A stretch of 64,000 bases of DNA from Lysinibacillus agricola (GCF_016638705.1 NZ_CP067341.1:1057501-1121500); one strand, 5' to 3'; positions 44,835-55,943 are shown, counted from the stretch's first letter. Translations and numbers: made by a program. The notes: a model not told the origin generated them from the letters alone.

Positions 44835-44869
44835 AAAAAGGGCGCTCCTGTAAAGGAGAGCCCTTTTTT
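44835..44869. terminator. Terminator after swrC
   Basis: AAAAAGGGCGCTCC pairs with GGAGAGCCCTTTTT (one mismatch) around TGTAAA, with T or A runs on both sides. It lies just after the swrC stop on the minus strand. Confidence 0.92.
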
Positions 44870-44880
44870 ACATGTATTTA

Positions 44881-47800
44881 TTAATCTTCTTCAATATCTT
44901 TTCGGTTTTTCTTTAACATTTTAGATAACATTTCATATACGATTGGTACAACTACTAATGTTAATAGTGTTGAAGATAGTAAACCACCGATTACTGTAAT
45001 CGCTAGGTCTTTTGAAATTAGACCACTGCCACCACCGCCGAGTGCCATTGGAACCATCGCACCGATTGTGGCTATGGCTGTCATTAGAATTGGGCGTAAA
45101 CGAGTTGCACCTGCTTCTAAAATGGCCTCTCGCATAGCGAGTCCGTCACGTTCCATATGGATAATACGGTCTACTAATACGATGGCATTAGTCACAACGA
45201 TACCAATGAGCATTAATAGTCCCATCATAACAGAAACAGAAATGGTTTGACCTGTGACGAACAAGCCGACAAATGCACCAATTACTGCGAATGGTAGTGA
45301 GAACAGAATAGCGAATGGTGCTAACCCTTCACCAAATGTTACTACTAGGATGAAGTAAACGATAGCAATTGCAGCTAACATAGCAATTCCAAGCTTTGTA
45401 AATGTTTCTTGCATATCTGCAGCCACACCAGCTACGCCAGTCGTTACACCTTTAGGTAAATCTAATTTATCGATCTTTTTATCAGCAGCAGAAGTTGCTT
45501 TTGAAATATCGTCGCCGATAATCGTACCAGACACTGTTGCGAAATATTCACCTTTAGAGCGAGATAATGTGTTAAGTGTAGTGCCTTCTTCTACATCTAC
45601 TAATTCGCCAATTGTCATTGTTGTACCTAAGGCTGTTTTGATTTCAGTAGCTAATACATCATCAAGAGATAATGCTGCTGCCTTTGCTTCATGCTGTACA
45701 ATGACATCAATATCTTCACCGTCATACTTGACTGATGTTAAAACTTCTGATGAAGTGTTTGAATTCAATGCCATGACGATTTGAGCCGTCGTTAAACCAT
45801 ATTGTAGAACATTTTTCTGATCTACTTTTAAGGTATGTTCAACATATGGATCTTCATTATCAGACTTAATGTCTTCTAGACCATCAACTTCTTTTAATGC
45901 GCCTTCTACTTGCTTCACTGCTTTACGAAGCTTATCTAAGTCCTCGCTATATAATGTGTAGCTTACTTCATTTGAAGACATAGACATAGCTGAGAAGTCT
46001 TGAGTTTTCCATTCTCCTGATTGACCGATGTTAAATATATAGTCTTCTACTTCTTCACGTGCTTTAGGGAAGTCCTTCATATCAGGATCAAAAATGAGGT
46101 ACATTAAGGCGCCGCCACCGCCGCCACCCATCATTATTGCAGAAGGATCAACATTTTTAGGATCATTGATAGAGACTTGTAAAATATCAACGTCTTTGCG
46201 TTTCATTAATTCTTTTTCTACTTTTGCCACATTTGCTTCTGTATCTTTCATTAGCTCACCTGTAGCTGGTGAATAAGTTAAGTACATAACCTTTTCTTCT
46301 TGAGAGCCCATGAAACTGAAGCCGATAAGTGGTGTTAAAGCAAGTGAACCAACAAGCATTACAATCGCAATTGCAGATGTAATAATTTTATGATTTAATG
46401 CTTTTTCTAGTACACCTCTATACCAAGTAGCAAGTTTACCAACTTCTTTATGCTGACTTTCTTTTTTCTCACCGTATATTTTTTTACGGAATAGGAAGTG
46501 AGATAAAGCTGGAACTATTGTAATCGCTACTATTAATGAAGCACCTAGAGCAAATGTCATGGTTAACGCGAACGGCATGAATAATTCTCCAACCATACCG
46601 CCTACGAAAATTAGTGGAGCGAATACTGCTACAGTTACTAATGTTGAAGAAAATATTGGTTTGAACATTTCGATAGTCGCTTCCCGAATAAGGGCACGAC
46701 CTGTTAATTTTTCTTCTTTTAAATGGATACGTCGATAAATGTTTTCAACAACTACAATGGAGTCATCAATTACACGACCAATGGCAACGGTTATCGCACC
46801 GAGGGTCATAATGTTTAATGTGATATCCATCCAGTTTAATAGTAGTAATGCCATAAATACTGAAACTGGGATAGAAATAATCGAAATAATTGTCGATTTG
46901 AAATCACGTAGGAATAGTAAAATAATTAATACGGCAATTGCGCCACCGAATACGGCTTTTTCAATCATTGTGAAGACTGAATCTTCAATCGGAGCACCTT
47001 GGTCAAGTGAGATATCTACTTTTAAACCGGCTATAGATTTTTCTTCGTCTTTAATTAGGTCTTTAACCGCATTTACGACAGTTACTGTATTGGCATCTTG
47101 ACCTTTAACAATTTGAATCGCAATCGCATCTTTGCCATTTGTACGTGACACAGATTGTACTTTACCTTCTACTTCAATTTTCGCAATATCACCTAAGCGA
47201 ACGAATGGTGATGGATTTGTAGCTGAAGGCGTTACTGGGATTAATAGGTCTTTTAATTCATCTACGGATGTAACTTTACCGTCTACTGAAACAGCCTGTT
47301 CGCCAGCAGTAAATTCATATAATCCAAGTGAAAGTGACATATCACTTGCTTGAATCATTTGCTTGACAGATTCCTCTGTTAAACCAAGCGCAGCCATTTT
47401 CGCTTCATCATATTTAAATGAAACCTGGTTAATGTGCTGACCAGTGAGTGTTGCAGAAGCAACCCCATCAATTTTTTCGATTTTAGGAAGTAAAATATCT
47501 TCTACTGTTGACGTTAATTCAACAATATCTTCCTTAGAGCTACTTACTGATAAAGCTACGACAGGCATCATATTCATGCTAATTGCCATAATTGTCGGCT
47601 TTTCAGCACCCTCAGGTAGTTTTACATTATCTAAAGCGGACTCTAATTGGCGCTTTTTCTCATCCATGTCAATTCCGTAGTCGTATTCAACTTGAACTTG
47701 TGCTACGTTTGAAGAGGAATTTGAGTAAACAGCCTTTACATCTTCTAAGCTCTCTATTGACTTTTCAAATGGAATGGAAAGCTCATTCATGACCTGTTCA

Positions 47801-47976
47801 GGTGTTGCGCCAGGATAAACACCCATAACTATTAAGTATGGTATAGAAATATCAGGTATCGATTCCATTTTCATTCTTGTACCTGAATAAATACCCGAGA
47901 CAGTGATGATAATTGTTAATAACCACACTGCTAATTTGTTTTTCAAAACGAAATTAACTAAACCTTTCACTTTCAC
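44881..47976 (-). CDS. swrC: RND-family efflux protein SwrC (AcrB/HAE1 type)
   Basis: A 1031-residue RND transporter with the usual two halves of six helices and two large external loops. A first helix at about 13-32 is followed by IPDISIPYLIVMGVYPGATP. The glycine-rich stretch AIMMGGGGGGALMYL at about 615 is unusual. The central helices carry GAITVAIGRVIDDSIVVVEN with the proton-relay aspartates (ids from family knowledge) and the second half has GIVVTNAIVLVDR. In B. subtilis SwrC exports surfactin. No membrane-fusion partner is encoded here, as expected in Gram-positives. A TetR regulator lies divergently. Confidence 0.9.
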   Translation of the reverse strand: MKVKGLVNFVLKNKLAVWLLTIIITVSGIYSGTRMKMESIPDISIPYLIVMGVYPGATPEQVMNELSIPFEKSIESLEDVKAVYSNSSSNVAQVQVEYDYGIDMDEKKRQLESALDNVKLPEGAEKPTIMAISMNMMPVVALSVSSSKEDIVELTSTVEDILLPKIEKIDGVASATLTGQHINQVSFKYDEAKMAALGLTEESVKQMIQASDMSLSLGLYEFTAGEQAVSVDGKVTSVDELKDLLIPVTPSATNPSPFVRLGDIAKIEVEGKVQSVSRTNGKDAIAIQIVKGQDANTVTVVNAVKDLIKDEEKSIAGLKVDISLDQGAPIEDSVFTMIEKAVFGGAIAVLIILLFLRDFKSTIISIISIPVSVFMALLLLNWMDITLNIMTLGAITVAIGRVIDDSIVVVENIYRRIHLKEEKLTGRALIREATIEMFKPIFSSTLVTVAVFAPLIFVGGMVGELFMPFALTMTFALGASLIVAITIVPALSHFLFRKKIYGEKKESQHKEVGKLATWYRGVLEKALNHKIITSAIAIVMLVGSLALTPLIGFSFMGSQEEKVMYLTYSPATGELMKDTEANVAKVEKELMKRKDVDILQVSINDPKNVDPSAIMMGGGGGGALMYLIFDPDMKDFPKAREEVEDYIFNIGQSGEWKTQDFSAMSMSSNEVSYTLYSEDLDKLRKAVKQVEGALKEVDGLEDIKSDNEDPYVEHTLKVDQKNVLQYGLTTAQIVMALNSNTSSEVLTSVKYDGEDIDVIVQHEAKAAALSLDDVLATEIKTALGTTMTIGELVDVEEGTTLNTLSRSKGEYFATVSGTIIGDDISKATSAADKKIDKLDLPKGVTTGVAGVAADMQETFTKLGIAMLAAIAIVYFILVVTFGEGLAPFAILFSLPFAVIGAFVGLFVTGQTISVSVMMGLLMLIGIVVTNAIVLVDRIIHMERDGLAMREAILEAGATRLRPILMTAIATIGAMVPMALGGGGSGLISKDLAITVIGGLLSSTLLTLVVVPIVYEMLSKMLKKNRKDIEED

Positions 47977-48019
47977 ACCTACCCTTTATTGACTTACTAG
48001 ATTCAGTTATTTATAATAA

Positions 48020-48033
48020 TGACTAATCGGTCA
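48020..48033. promoter_or_regulatory. TetR-type operator between swrC and its regulator
   Basis: TGAC-TAATCG-GTCA is a 14-base dyad within ATGACTAATCGGTCAT, 40 bases before the regulator start and about 45 bases before swrC on the opposite strand. The form TGAC(N6)GTCA is common for TetR-type autoregulators. It could control both genes. Confidence 0.75.
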
Positions 48034-48069
48034 TTTGTCAACGAAATACATTAGGAGAGAATTAAAAGT

Positions 48070-48903
48070 ATGCTAAAAAAGCAACTAATTATGGAGAAAG
48101 CATTAGAGCTATTTTCTGAACAAGGCTTTGAATCTACATCTGTACAGCAAATTACAGAAAGGTGTGGAATTTCAAAAGGTGCATTTTATTTATCTTTTAA
48201 AACAAAAGATGAACTTCTATTTTCGATGGTAGAGTACTATCTACAGCAGTTTGTTACTGACATTGACCAAGTAGTCAGAGGTTCACTTAGTAAAGATGTT
48301 ATATTAGTTGAGTTTTACAAAAGTATTTTTCAAGCATTTAAAAACCACTCTGCATCTGCTCGAGTTTTTTTTAATGAAAAAGTCCTTTTAACTAAAAAAG
48401 AATTGTTTCAGAAAATAAGTGCCTATGATGCCGATATGTCGAAGTCAATCCTTTATATGCTTGAGCAGCTATATCAGGATGAACTCCGAAATACAAAGTA
48501 TGATGTCATGTATTGTATTAAAGGATTTATGAAGAGCTATGCAGAACTTTTTATTTTTTCCGATATACCACTAGACTTAGATCAATTGGCTAAATCTTTA
48601 GCGGAAAAGACGGATATTATAGCAAGGCATACAACGATTCCCTTTATTACTGAAGAGCTTGTTCAATTAACAGCAAAACCTTGTGATGAAGAAGTTTCCC
48701 AGGAATATTTGCTAGAATTAATCGAACAATATCTAAATGGTTTAGAGGAGTCTATTGAACGCGAGTCTCTTGAATTATTAAAATATCAAGTTGAAAATCT
48801 AACCTATAGCAAACCAATTCTAAAAGGTTTAATTGAAAACATACGCTTACAGTCGGATTATAAATGGGTTGCTTATGTACTAGCTAAATACTTTAAGATT
48901 TAG
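48070..48903 (+). CDS. TetR/AcrR-family regulator, divergent from swrC
   Basis: A 277-residue regulator with the N-terminal TetR HTH (residues 4-50: LFSEQGFESTSVQQITERCG and SKGAFYLSFKTKDEL). The ligand domain is longer than the usual about 200-residue family member and includes a C-terminal extension from about 195 (VQLTAKPCDEEVSQEYLLEL). Divergent placement and the shared operator make it the probable repressor of swrC. TTAGGAGAG precedes the ATG. Confidence 0.88.
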   Translation: MLKKQLIMEKALELFSEQGFESTSVQQITERCGISKGAFYLSFKTKDELLFSMVEYYLQQFVTDIDQVVRGSLSKDVILVEFYKSIFQAFKNHSASARVFFNEKVLLTKKELFQKISAYDADMSKSILYMLEQLYQDELRNTKYDVMYCIKGFMKSYAELFIFSDIPLDLDQLAKSLAEKTDIIARHTTIPFITEELVQLTAKPCDEEVSQEYLLELIEQYLNGLEESIERESLELLKYQVENLTYSKPILKGLIENIRLQSDYKWVAYVLAKYFKI

Positions 48904-48913
48904 GCATAAGAAC

Positions 48914-48952
48914 AGGATTGCTCACTCTAAAAGGTGAACGATCCTTTTTTTT
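48914..48952 (+). terminator. Terminator of the TetR gene
   Basis: AGGAT-GCTCAC pairs with GTGAAC-ATCCT (one mismatch/bulge), followed by seven T. Confidence 0.88.
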
Positions 48953-49231
48953 ATTGAGATTAAATGTCGTACGAAAAATTTGAAGTGTTAGCGGAAATTA
49001 TGTAATAGTCTAGGTGATTAGAAGTGATAGCAGTGCTTCTAGTAGCACCACAATATGAATAAGATTTCCACTCAGGCAGCCATTTCCTAAAAAACGGTAT
49101 CTTACTGAATGTACTACTCTAAATCATTTCGATTAACTGAATGCTAAGTATGTCTACTGGTTGTATTACTGAGATGATTTTTAGAGTTGTTATTACTATA
49201 TACGAAAAAGAAGCAAGGAGGTTTCAAAAAA

Positions 49232-49264
49232 TTGAAAATAAAAAACTACGCAAACTTTGCGTAG
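49232..49264 (+). CDS. Possible 10-codon ORF embedded in a terminator
   Basis: A textbook AAGGAGG lies 9-10 bases before TTG at 49232; the frame reads ten codons (MKIKNYANFA) and stops inside the hairpin at 49241. Such a perfect binding site with nothing else after it is odd. It may be the vestige of a lost gene, a leader or chance. The rest of the interval 48953-49210 holds nothing I recognise. Confidence 0.25.
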   Translation: MKIKNYANFA

Positions 49265-49271
49265 TTTTTTT
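49241..49271. terminator. Terminator facing rnjA
   Basis: AAAAACTACGCAAA pairs with TTTGCGTAGTTTTT, with only a 1-3 base loop and further T. It works on both strands and lies just after the rnjA stop. Confidence 0.88.
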
Positions 49272-49279
49272 TAGTGAGG

Positions 49280-50947
49280 TTAAACCTCCATTATAATCGG
49301 TAAAATCATAGGTCGACGTTTTGTTTTTTCGAATAGATAGGGTCCTAACACGTCAGTAATTTCATTTTTCAGTTCAGTCCATTGAGGAGTTTTGCCTTGG
49401 ATAGTTTCATTTAGATGACGATTTAGCATTTTTTGTGCTTCATTAATCATCGTACCTGACTCACGCATGTAAACAAAGCCTCGTGAAATAATGTCAGGGC
49501 CGGAAACAATTTTTTGATTTTCCATATCAACACTTACAACAACGATAACTAAACCTTCTTCAGAAAGAATGCGTCGATCACGAAGCACGATATTGCCGAT
49601 ATCTCCAATACCATTACCGTCAATATAAACGTCTCCTGAAGGAATACGACCTGCCACATGTGCTTCATTCGCACTTAATGCTAGGACGTCACCATTCCCC
49701 ATAACGAATGTATTTTCAAGTGGAACATCACAATCTTCTGCTAGATGAGTATGCATTTTTAACATACGGAATTCACCGTGAATCGGCATAAAGAATTTAG
49801 GCTTCATTAAGCGCAGCATCAATTTTTGTTCTTCCTGAGAGCCGTGACCAGAAGTATGGATATTATTTAGTGCACCATGAATAACTTCTGCACCAGCACG
49901 GAACAGTAAGTTGATGATCTTGTTTACACTTACCGTATTTCCTGGTACTGGTGAAGAAGAGAAGATAACTGTGTCACCAGGCTGGATTTGGATTTGACGA
50001 TGTGTACCATTGGCAATACGAGAAAGGGCTGCCATCGGTTCACCTTGAGAGCCTGTACATAATATCATTACTTCATTGGCAGGAAGACGATTAATGCTTT
50101 GGGCATCAATAAATGTATCCTTAGGTGCATTAATATAGCCAAGTTCACGACCGATTGTAATGGCATTATCCATTGAACGGCCGAAGACAGCGATTTTTCG
50201 TCCGTATTTTATTGCAGCATCTGTTGCTTGTTGTAAACGGTGAATATTTGACGCAAATGTTGCAAAAATAATGCGACTATCAACCTTACGGAAGATTTCA
50301 TCAATACTTTTTCCAACTGTACGTTCAGACATTGTAAAGTTTGGTTTTTCAGCATTTGTACTATCTGAAAGTAAGCAAAGTACTCCGTCACGGCCGATTT
50401 CAGCCATTTTTGTTAAGTTTGCTGGTTCGCCTACTGGTGTAAAGTCAAATTTAAAGTCACCTGTGTGCACAATGTTACCAGGTGGTGTTTTTACAACAAT
50501 TCCGTAAGCATCTGGAATACTATGTGTTGTTCTAAAGAAGCTGACAGATGTTTTTCTAAACTTAATCACATCTTCTTCTTTAATTTCGATAAGTTTTGTT
50601 GTACGTAACAGTCCATGCTCTTCTAATTTATTGCGCAATAAACCTAGTGCAAGCTTACCACCGTAGACAGGAACATTCACTTGGCGTAGTAAGTATGGAA
50701 TACCACCAATATGATCCTCGTGTCCGTGTGTAATAAATAAGCCTTTAATTTTGTCGACGTTACGTACTAAATACGTATAATCTGGAATAACATAGTCAAT
50801 GCCGAGTAAGTCGTCTTCTGGAAATTTGATGCCGGCATCAATTAAGATAATTTCATCTTGAAATTGAACGCCGTAAGTATTTTTGCCGATTTCGCCCAGT
50901 CCGCCGAGCGCGAAAACAGCTGCTTGGTCATTTTTAACAAACTTCAT
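49280..50947 (-). CDS. rnjA: Ribonuclease J1
   Basis: A 555-residue metallo-beta-lactamase/beta-CASP ribonuclease. The motif [10 protein letters not shown] at about residues 73-82 is the zinc site and the C-terminal domain is complete. RNase J1 is a 5'-3' exonuclease and endonuclease central to mRNA decay and rRNA maturation in Bacilli. It is preceded by rpoY with a 5-base gap, the standard rpoY-rnjA order. Length matches B. subtilis (555). Confidence 0.97.
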   Translation of the reverse strand: MKFVKNDQAAVFALGGLGEIGKNTYGVQFQDEIILIDAGIKFPEDDLLGIDYVIPDYTYLVRNVDKIKGLFITHGHEDHIGGIPYLLRQVNVPVYGGKLALGLLRNKLEEHGLLRTTKLIEIKEEDVIKFRKTSVSFFRTTHSIPDAYGIVVKTPPGNIVHTGDFKFDFTPVGEPANLTKMAEIGRDGVLCLLSDSTNAEKPNFTMSERTVGKSIDEIFRKVDSRIIFATFASNIHRLQQATDAAIKYGRKIAVFGRSMDNAITIGRELGYINAPKDTFIDAQSINRLPANEVMILCTGSQGEPMAALSRIANGTHRQIQIQPGDTVIFSSSPVPGNTVSVNKIINLLFRAGAEVIHGALNNIHTSGHGSQEEQKLMLRLMKPKFFMPIHGEFRMLKMHTHLAEDCDVPLENTFVMGNGDVLALSANEAHVAGRIPSGDVYIDGNGIGDIGNIVLRDRRILSEEGLVIVVVSVDMENQKIVSGPDIISRGFVYMRESGTMINEAQKMLNRHLNETIQGKTPQWTELKNEITDVLGPYLFEKTKRRPMILPIIMEV

Positions 50948-50952
50948 GTTTG

Positions 50953-51162
50953 TTAAATTTCCTCCAAGATGAAGTTCGGACTTGCTTGTTCGTAAGTTAA
51001 ATAGTTACCTTCAAGCAGTTGAACGAACTCAATATTATAGTTTCGGTCTTTTAGCTTTTCACGTACTTCGCGCTCTGAAGCAGCTTCAAGGTATAGACTT
51101 TTAGTGTTTTCGCGAACTGGAATCTCAATAGCATTTTCTTGATAATAAACTTTGTAAATCAT
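50953..51162 (-). CDS. rpoY: RNA polymerase epsilon subunit RpoY
   Basis: A 69-residue protein matching YkzG/RpoY, the small epsilon subunit of RNA polymerase in Firmicutes: [19 protein letters not shown] at the start and [19 protein letters not shown] at the end. The ATG at 51162 is preferred since AAAGGAGAG lies just upstream; the longer open frame to 51219 has no support. It is cotranscribed with rnjA. Confidence 0.95.
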   Translation of the reverse strand: MIYKVYYQENAIEIPVRENTKSLYLEAASEREVREKLKDRNYNIEFVQLLEGNYLTYEQASPNFILEEI

Positions 51163-51394
51163 AGTTTGCTCTCCTTTATTGCGTACATTTTTATTGCACC
51201 TTTGACTAATACCACACACGTACTACAAGAAAAAATAGCGAATTTCTAGTATACTGAAAATGAAATAGGCGTTTGGATTTCTTGTATCTCAGTGTTTCAA
51301 AATTGCACTATTTATCTTCGTTCAGCAAATGTATTTTGCGGCTTTAAAGCCAATCATCAACCGCAGAAGACAGTGGATGTCAAAATAATAGCTG

Positions 51395-51632
51395 AGAAAG
51401 ATGAACTCAGGCTAAGAACTTCACATCTTGTGAAAATACCTGAGTGACCAACATTATGCCTGCTGACGCTTCGCTTTCGCGCAAAAAACACGTGCTGCTG
51501 ACGCTTCGCTTTCACGCAAAAGACATCTGCTGGCCTAAAGCCTCTGGTAGATGTCGCGGATTTTGAAAGGAATCAATTATGTTGATACAATTCAAAATCT
51601 GGACGTAAGTACACCAAGGCGTATTTGATAAG
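51395..51632 (+). repeat. Dispersed structured repeat of second type, copy D
   Basis: The hairpin ACTCAGG/CCTGAGT with inner TTCACA-TC-TTGTGAA opens the copy, followed by two units of the CTGACGCTTCGCTTTCGC type (the 36-bp module in reverse), then GGCCTAAAGCCTCTGG, GATGTCGCGGATTTTG, and an end AATCTGGACGTAAGTACACC like that of the copy at 17578. It sits upstream of rpoY on its 5' side. The gap 51163-51394 holds no other gene. Confidence 0.7.
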
Positions 51633-51701
51633 AAGCAATGAGACAGTGGTTGCACATAGCCAAATAAATGCATTTCCTTTATATTATCACGCAGTTACTC
51701 T

Positions 51702-51735
51702 AAAATAAAGAAAAGCCCTTCAAATAATGAAGGGC
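51702..51735 (-). terminator. Terminator of the 23-residue peptide gene
   Basis: On the minus strand GCCCTTCA-TTATT-TGAAGGGC is followed by TTTTCTTTATTTTA. It begins 5-6 bases after the stop of the small gene. Confidence 0.9.
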
Positions 51736-51740
51736 AAATG

Positions 51741-51812
51741 TTAGGCAATTGATTTTTTTCCGAGTATGCCGCGAAGTTGCTTCAACAATTTGCGTTTGAG
51801 TTTCTTCATCAT
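51741..51812 (-). CDS. 23-residue cationic amphipathic peptide gene
   Basis: The frame ATGATG to TAA encodes a 23-residue peptide (MMKKLKRKLLKQLRG then ILGKKSIA) with ten Lys/Arg, no acidic residue and Leu/Ile spaced about every three to four residues, as in an amphipathic helix. It has its own TAAGGAG ribosome binding site about 10 bases upstream, a consensus promoter (51834-51862) and a terminator (51702-51735), so it is a complete transcription unit in only about 130 bases. I do not recognise the product. It could act on membranes or nucleic acids; function is unknown. Confidence 0.75.
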   Translation of the reverse strand: MMKKLKRKLLKQLRGILGKKSIA

Positions 51813-51833
51813 GGCACATCACTCCTTAGGATC

Positions 51834-51862
51834 ATTATAACAAAAAAAATCACCTGTGTAAA
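51834..51862 (-). promoter_or_regulatory. Promoter of the 23-residue peptide gene
   Basis: On the minus strand TTTACA (51862-51857), 17 bases, then TATAAT (51839-51834): a near-consensus housekeeping promoter. The transcript start would fall about 15 bases before the ATG, so the leader is little more than the ribosome binding site. Confidence 0.85.
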
Positions 51863-51907
51863 GTCATTAACCTTTGCAGAATAATACATAATGAGAGGGA
51901 CTATAAG

Positions 51908-52678
51908 ATGAAGAAAATTTTATTTTTTGATGTAGATGGTACACTTTATAATAGTGAAAAAATATTACCTGCTTCTGCGAAAGAAGCACTTTTTGAAGCT
52001 CGTAGTAAAGGGTATGAGCTAGCCATTGCAACTGGGCGTGCACCTTTTATGATTCAATCCTTACTAGAAGAACTAGATATTAATACGTATGTGACCTTTA
52101 ATGGGCAATATGTTGTTTATCGTGGTGAGGTTGTCTATACAAACGGTATTGAGAAAGATGAACTAGCCAAAATCATTGCCTTTGGTGAAGCGCGAAATGA
52201 ACCTGTAGTATTTTTAGATGACAAGCGAATGATTGCATCTGTTGGAAATAACGATATGGTGGCAGAAAGCTTAAATACATTAAAATACCCGTATCCAAAT
52301 TTAGACTCAACTTATTATATGCATAATGCGGTGTATCAAACACTTATTTTTATGGAAGAAAAAGATGAACCTTTATATTGTGAAACGTTTCCAAATGTCC
52401 AGTTTGTACGCTGGCATCGCTATTCTTGTGATATTTTACCAAAGGGAGGCTCAAAGGCTGCTGGCATTGAAAAAATCCTTGAGAAAATGGGACTGACACT
52501 AAATGATGCAATTGCTTTTGGAGATGGTATCAACGATATAGAAATGCTACAGGCTGTTGGAACAGGTGTGGCGATGGGGAATGGACATGACAGAGTGAAG
52601 GCTATTGCTACTCATATTGCAGATCATGTAGATGAGGACGGTCTTGCTAAAATTATGCGTGAGTTAAATATTATTTAA
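51908..52678 (+). CDS. ykrA: HAD-superfamily hydrolase YkrA (Cof type)
   Basis: A 256-residue phosphatase of the Cof subfamily. Motif I is FFDVDGTLYNS at residues 6-16 with both catalytic Asp, motif II the Thr in ELAIATGRAP at about 40, and motif IV GDGINDIEML at about 205. Substrates are small phosphorylated metabolites such as sugar phosphates or flavin-type cofactors. Position between rnjA-rpoY and def matches ykrA of B. subtilis. The ATG follows AGAGGGACTATAAG. It ends at a terminator. Confidence 0.85.
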   Translation: MKKILFFDVDGTLYNSEKILPASAKEALFEARSKGYELAIATGRAPFMIQSLLEELDINTYVTFNGQYVVYRGEVVYTNGIEKDELAKIIAFGEARNEPVVFLDDKRMIASVGNNDMVAESLNTLKYPYPNLDSTYYMHNAVYQTLIFMEEKDEPLYCETFPNVQFVRWHRYSCDILPKGGSKAAGIEKILEKMGLTLNDAIAFGDGINDIEMLQAVGTGVAMGNGHDRVKAIATHIADHVDEDGLAKIMRELNII

Positions 52679-52686
52679 TGAAGATA

Positions 52687-52730
52687 AAAAGCAACTAGTT
52701 GGAGGAAATGACTACAGTTAGTTGCTTTTG
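52687..52730 (+). terminator. Terminator of ykrA
   Basis: AAAAGCAACTA pairs with TAGTTGCTTTT around a long loop; T run in the 3' arm. Confidence 0.85.
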
Positions 52731-52835
52731 TATTTAGGAAACAGGTGAAAAATTAAAGTTAATATTTCATTTGTTTCTTTGTTAGATGGGTAGAAAACCA
52801 AAGTGGCGGATTGAAAATCGCGGTGAGGTACGCAA

Positions 52836-52882
52836 GAAAACAAACCCCTACAGATGTTAAACAACTGCAGGGGTTTGTTTTC
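52836..52882 (-). terminator. Terminator of def
   Basis: GAAAACAAACCCCT pairs with AGGGGTTTGTTTTC, with an inner CAG/CTG pair. It follows the def stop by about 12 bases on the minus strand. Confidence 0.9.
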
Positions 52883-52893
52883 TTTATGTGCCC

Positions 52894-53451
52894 TTAGTCA
52901 CGCTCATATGGTGTAGAATCTGGAATTTCCGCAAATGGATTTTTTTCATTGATGCGATCGTAAAACATTATGCCATTAAGGTGGTCTAATTCATGTTGGA
53001 AGGCTATAGCAGGCAAGCCTTTAAGTCGCATTTTTTTCTCTTCACCGTCAACTGTTTTAAATTTAACTGTAACACGAGCATGACGTGGTACATAGCCTGG
53101 AACGTTGCGGTCTACAGAAAGGCAACCCTCACCCGTGGCAAGGTATGTGTTTTCTACAGAGTGGCTAACGATTTTTGGGTTGATTGCTACAAAACTTAAT
53201 TGTTCGCCATTGTCATCTATTAAATGAAGGGCAAACATTCGATGTAGGCTATTTACTTGATTGGCAGCTAATCCAATGCCGCTACGTAAATCATATTTAT
53301 CTGCAATTTCAGGATCTTGGCTGTTTATTAAATATTGAAGCATACCTTCTGCAAGCTGTCTTACTTCATCAGTTAAAGGGAATTTAACCTCCTCAGTTTT
53401 TGTGCGTAAAGTCGGATGACCTTCGCGAATAATATCATCCATTAAAATCAT
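52894..53451 (-). CDS. def: Peptide deformylase
   Basis: A 185-residue peptide deformylase that removes the formyl group from new protein chains. Motif 1 GIGLAANQ at about residues 60-67, motif 2 EGCLSV with metal-binding Cys at about 110, motif 3 QHELDHLNG with two metal His at about 153-161. The length and the insertion near motif 1 mark the type 2 (Gram-positive) class, equal to YkrB (DefB) of B. subtilis. GAAAGGAAG precedes the ATG. Confidence 0.96.
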   Translation of the reverse strand: MILMDDIIREGHPTLRTKTEEVKFPLTDEVRQLAEGMLQYLINSQDPEIADKYDLRSGIGLAANQVNSLHRMFALHLIDDNGEQLSFVAINPKIVSHSVENTYLATGEGCLSVDRNVPGYVPRHARVTVKFKTVDGEEKKMRLKGLPAIAFQHELDHLNGIMFYDRINEKNPFAEIPDSTPYERD

Positions 53452-53745
53452 ATGTGAATCTTCCTTTCAACTTTGTAGTGCCTTACTTATAAGTATACAT
53501 CACGTATTAAAACAATCACATGAAAAAAGACCTTATTTGAATATACTTAAAAATTTTTTCTATAGCTATTAGATTGTCTAGAACTGGGGCATTCTACTAT
53601 TGGTAATCATGTCGGAAAACTTAATGTTTGTGTACTATAAATACATTGTTATAATACAGTTTATATTAATTGATGGTACAGTATGAGACAGTATTGTTTA
53701 ATCGTTATTTTAGAAAAAATCTTTGTTTGTACGCGTAATATATGA
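53452..53745. other. Divergent intergenic region between def and pdhA
   Basis: About 300 A+T-rich bases. Nothing is recognised except a TATAATAC-like string at about 53650 and an ACAGTATGAGACAGTATTG direct repeat; the pdhA promoter lies at its end (53746). Confidence 0.5.
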
Positions 53746-53774
53746 TTGACCGACAGTATTTTATTCAGTATACT
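53746..53774 (+). promoter_or_regulatory. Promoter of the pdh operon
   Basis: TTGACC (53746-53751), a 17-base spacer and TATACT (53769-53774) form a near-consensus housekeeping promoter. The 5' leader to the pdhA start at 53847 is about 65 bases. Confidence 0.85.
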
Positions 53775-53843
53775 GAGTGCAAAGAATAAGTTGTACTAGT
53801 TGCAAAGGTGATTTATTTTAATACAGCTGAAAGGGAGATGTGA

Positions 53844-54962
<1,119 letters not shown>

Positions 54963-54965
54963 CCT

Positions 54966-55943
54966 ATGGCACAAATGACGATGATTCAAGCAATTACAGA
55001 TGCACTTCGCACAGAATTAAAGAACGATGAAAACGTTCTTGTATTCGGGGAAGATGTAGGTGTCAACGGTGGGGTATTCCGCGCAACTGAAGGCCTACAA
55101 AAAGAATTTGGTGTTGACCGCGTATTCGATACACCATTAGCAGAATCAGGTATTGGTGGCTTAGCAATCGGTCTTTCTCTACAAGGTTTCCGTCCAGTTC
55201 CTGAAATACAGTTCTTCGGCTTCGTTTATGAAGTAATGGATTCAATTAATGGTCAATTAGCACGTATGAGCTATCGTAGTGGTGGTGTCTATAATGCACC
55301 AGTAACAATCCGTTCACCATTCGGTGGGGGTGTGCATACTCCTGAAATGCACTCTGATAGCTTAGAGAGCTTAATGGCATCACAGCCAGGTTTAACGGTT
55401 GTTGTACCATCAACACCATACGATGCTAAAGGCTTACTGATTTCATCTATTCGAAATGATAACCCAGTAATTTTCTTAGAGCATTTAAAATTATATCGTT
55501 CATTCCGTGAAGAGGTACCTGAGGAAGCATACGAAATTCCACTAGGTAAAGCGGATGTAAAACGTGAAGGTAAAGATCTAACAATCATTGCCTATGGTTT
55601 AATGGTTCACGAAAGCTTAAAGGCTGCAGAAGAGCTAGAAAAAGAAGGCCACTCTGTAGAAGTTATTGATTTACGTACAATTCAACCAATTGATATTGAA
55701 ACAATTATTGCATCAGTTGAAAAAACAGGTCGTGCAATCGTTGTACAAGAAGCCCAAAAACAAGCAGGTATTGCTGCAAATGTAGTTGCTGAAATAACAG
55801 AGCGCGCAATTTTAAGCTTAGAAGCACCTGTACTTCGTGTGGCTGCACCAGATACTGTGTACCCATTCCCACAAGCTGAAGGTGTTTGGTTACCGAACTA
55901 TAAAGATGTAATGGCAACAGCTAAAAAAGTTTTAACATTCTAA
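54966..55943 (+). CDS. pdhB: Pyruvate dehydrogenase E1 beta
   Basis: A 325-residue subunit with the transketolase fold: [19 protein letters not shown] at about residues 27-45, [10 protein letters not shown], and a C-terminal domain from about 195. It forms the heterotetramer with PdhA. The start follows pdhA by three bases and its binding site AAGGAG lies inside the end of pdhA, so translation is coupled. Confidence 0.97.
   Translation: MAQMTMIQAITDALRTELKNDENVLVFGEDVGVNGGVFRATEGLQKEFGVDRVFDTPLAESGIGGLAIGLSLQGFRPVPEIQFFGFVYEVMDSINGQLARMSYRSGGVYNAPVTIRSPFGGGVHTPEMHSDSLESLMASQPGLTVVVPSTPYDAKGLLISSIRNDNPVIFLEHLKLYRSFREEVPEEAYEIPLGKADVKREGKDLTIIAYGLMVHESLKAAEELEKEGHSVEVIDLRTIQPIDIETIIASVEKTGRAIVVQEAQKQAGIAANVVAEITERAILSLEAPVLRVAAPDTVYPFPQAEGVWLPNYKDVMATAKKVLTF

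Noticed and set aside
45068..47792. Six frames opposite swrC on the plus strand
   Set aside because: They are shadows of the well-supported transporter gene.
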